DNA of 21,011 bases. It comes from Baffinella frigidus. Lineage: Eukaryota; Cryptophyceae; Cryptomonadales; Baffinellaceae. The DNA is not shown here. The stretch covers positions 6,147 through 27,157 of the forward strand of contig MU647996.1 of NCBI GenBank assembly GCA_026770585.1. Direction: 5' to 3'. How positions within the stretch are numbered: position 1 is the stretch's first letter. More notes on this DNA, generated by a model. It did not search any database. It was not told where the DNA came from and saw only the letters and a program-made list of their open reading frames with translations.

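Noticed and set aside
1-21011. prokaryotic or phage origin of the window
   Set aside because: No frame runs longer than about 320 codons, domains continue across frame changes at GT...AG boundaries with pyrimidine tracts, and there are no ribosome-binding sites or compact gene clusters.

Overview
This is nuclear DNA from a eukaryote, most likely a unicellular alga or other protist. Short open segments in shifting frames are joined by GT-AG introns, mostly 46 to 340 nt, with pyrimidine-rich acceptors. There are no operons and no bacterial ribosome-binding sites. The species cannot be fixed from this window. An intron-rich genome with about 50% GC and giant secreted tandem-repeat proteins fits a cryptophyte, chromerid, dinoflagellate or related lineage.

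Nearly everything I can read belongs to one + strand gene, or possibly a short first gene followed by one giant gene. It starts near 156 with a signal peptide and runs off the right edge with no convincing stop. I traced about 66 candidate exons by hand. Most joins preserve phase, and more than half of the introns are phase 0, which is the main support for the model. Every exon edge here is still an inference from splice motifs and reading frame.

Layout: (1) 156-1184, signal peptide and a cysteine-rich N-terminus. (2) 1185-2608, no confident exon. (3) 2609-5738, first block of tandem-95 (cadherin/Ig-like) repeats, with hallmark VNDxP junctions and acidic 'ED..l.l...D.D' starts. (4) 5867-7238, a cysteine-rich EGF-like block. 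(5) 7386-12123, second block of tandem-95 repeats with small cysteine-rich inserts. (6) 12891-13359, the last repeat-like strands. (7) 13452-13772, a PSI-type (plexin-semaphorin-integrin) cysteine module followed at once by a transmembrane helix. (8) 13829-20555, a multi-pass membrane region with roughly 10-11 hydrophobic helices, interrupted by extracellular-looking cysteine-rich and N-glycosylation-rich loops (14.5-17.8 kb) and charged, probably cytosolic stretches (18.4-18.6 kb, 20.0-20.1 kb). (9) 20556-21011, an ambiguous continuation.

The encoded protein would be a giant surface receptor, adhesin or channel-like protein: a long calcium-dependent-adhesion-style ectodomain joined through a PSI module to a polytopic membrane domain. 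The general plan recalls polycystin-1-type or adhesion-receptor proteins, but I could not establish membership of any known membrane family. The minus-strand open frames look like antisense shadows.
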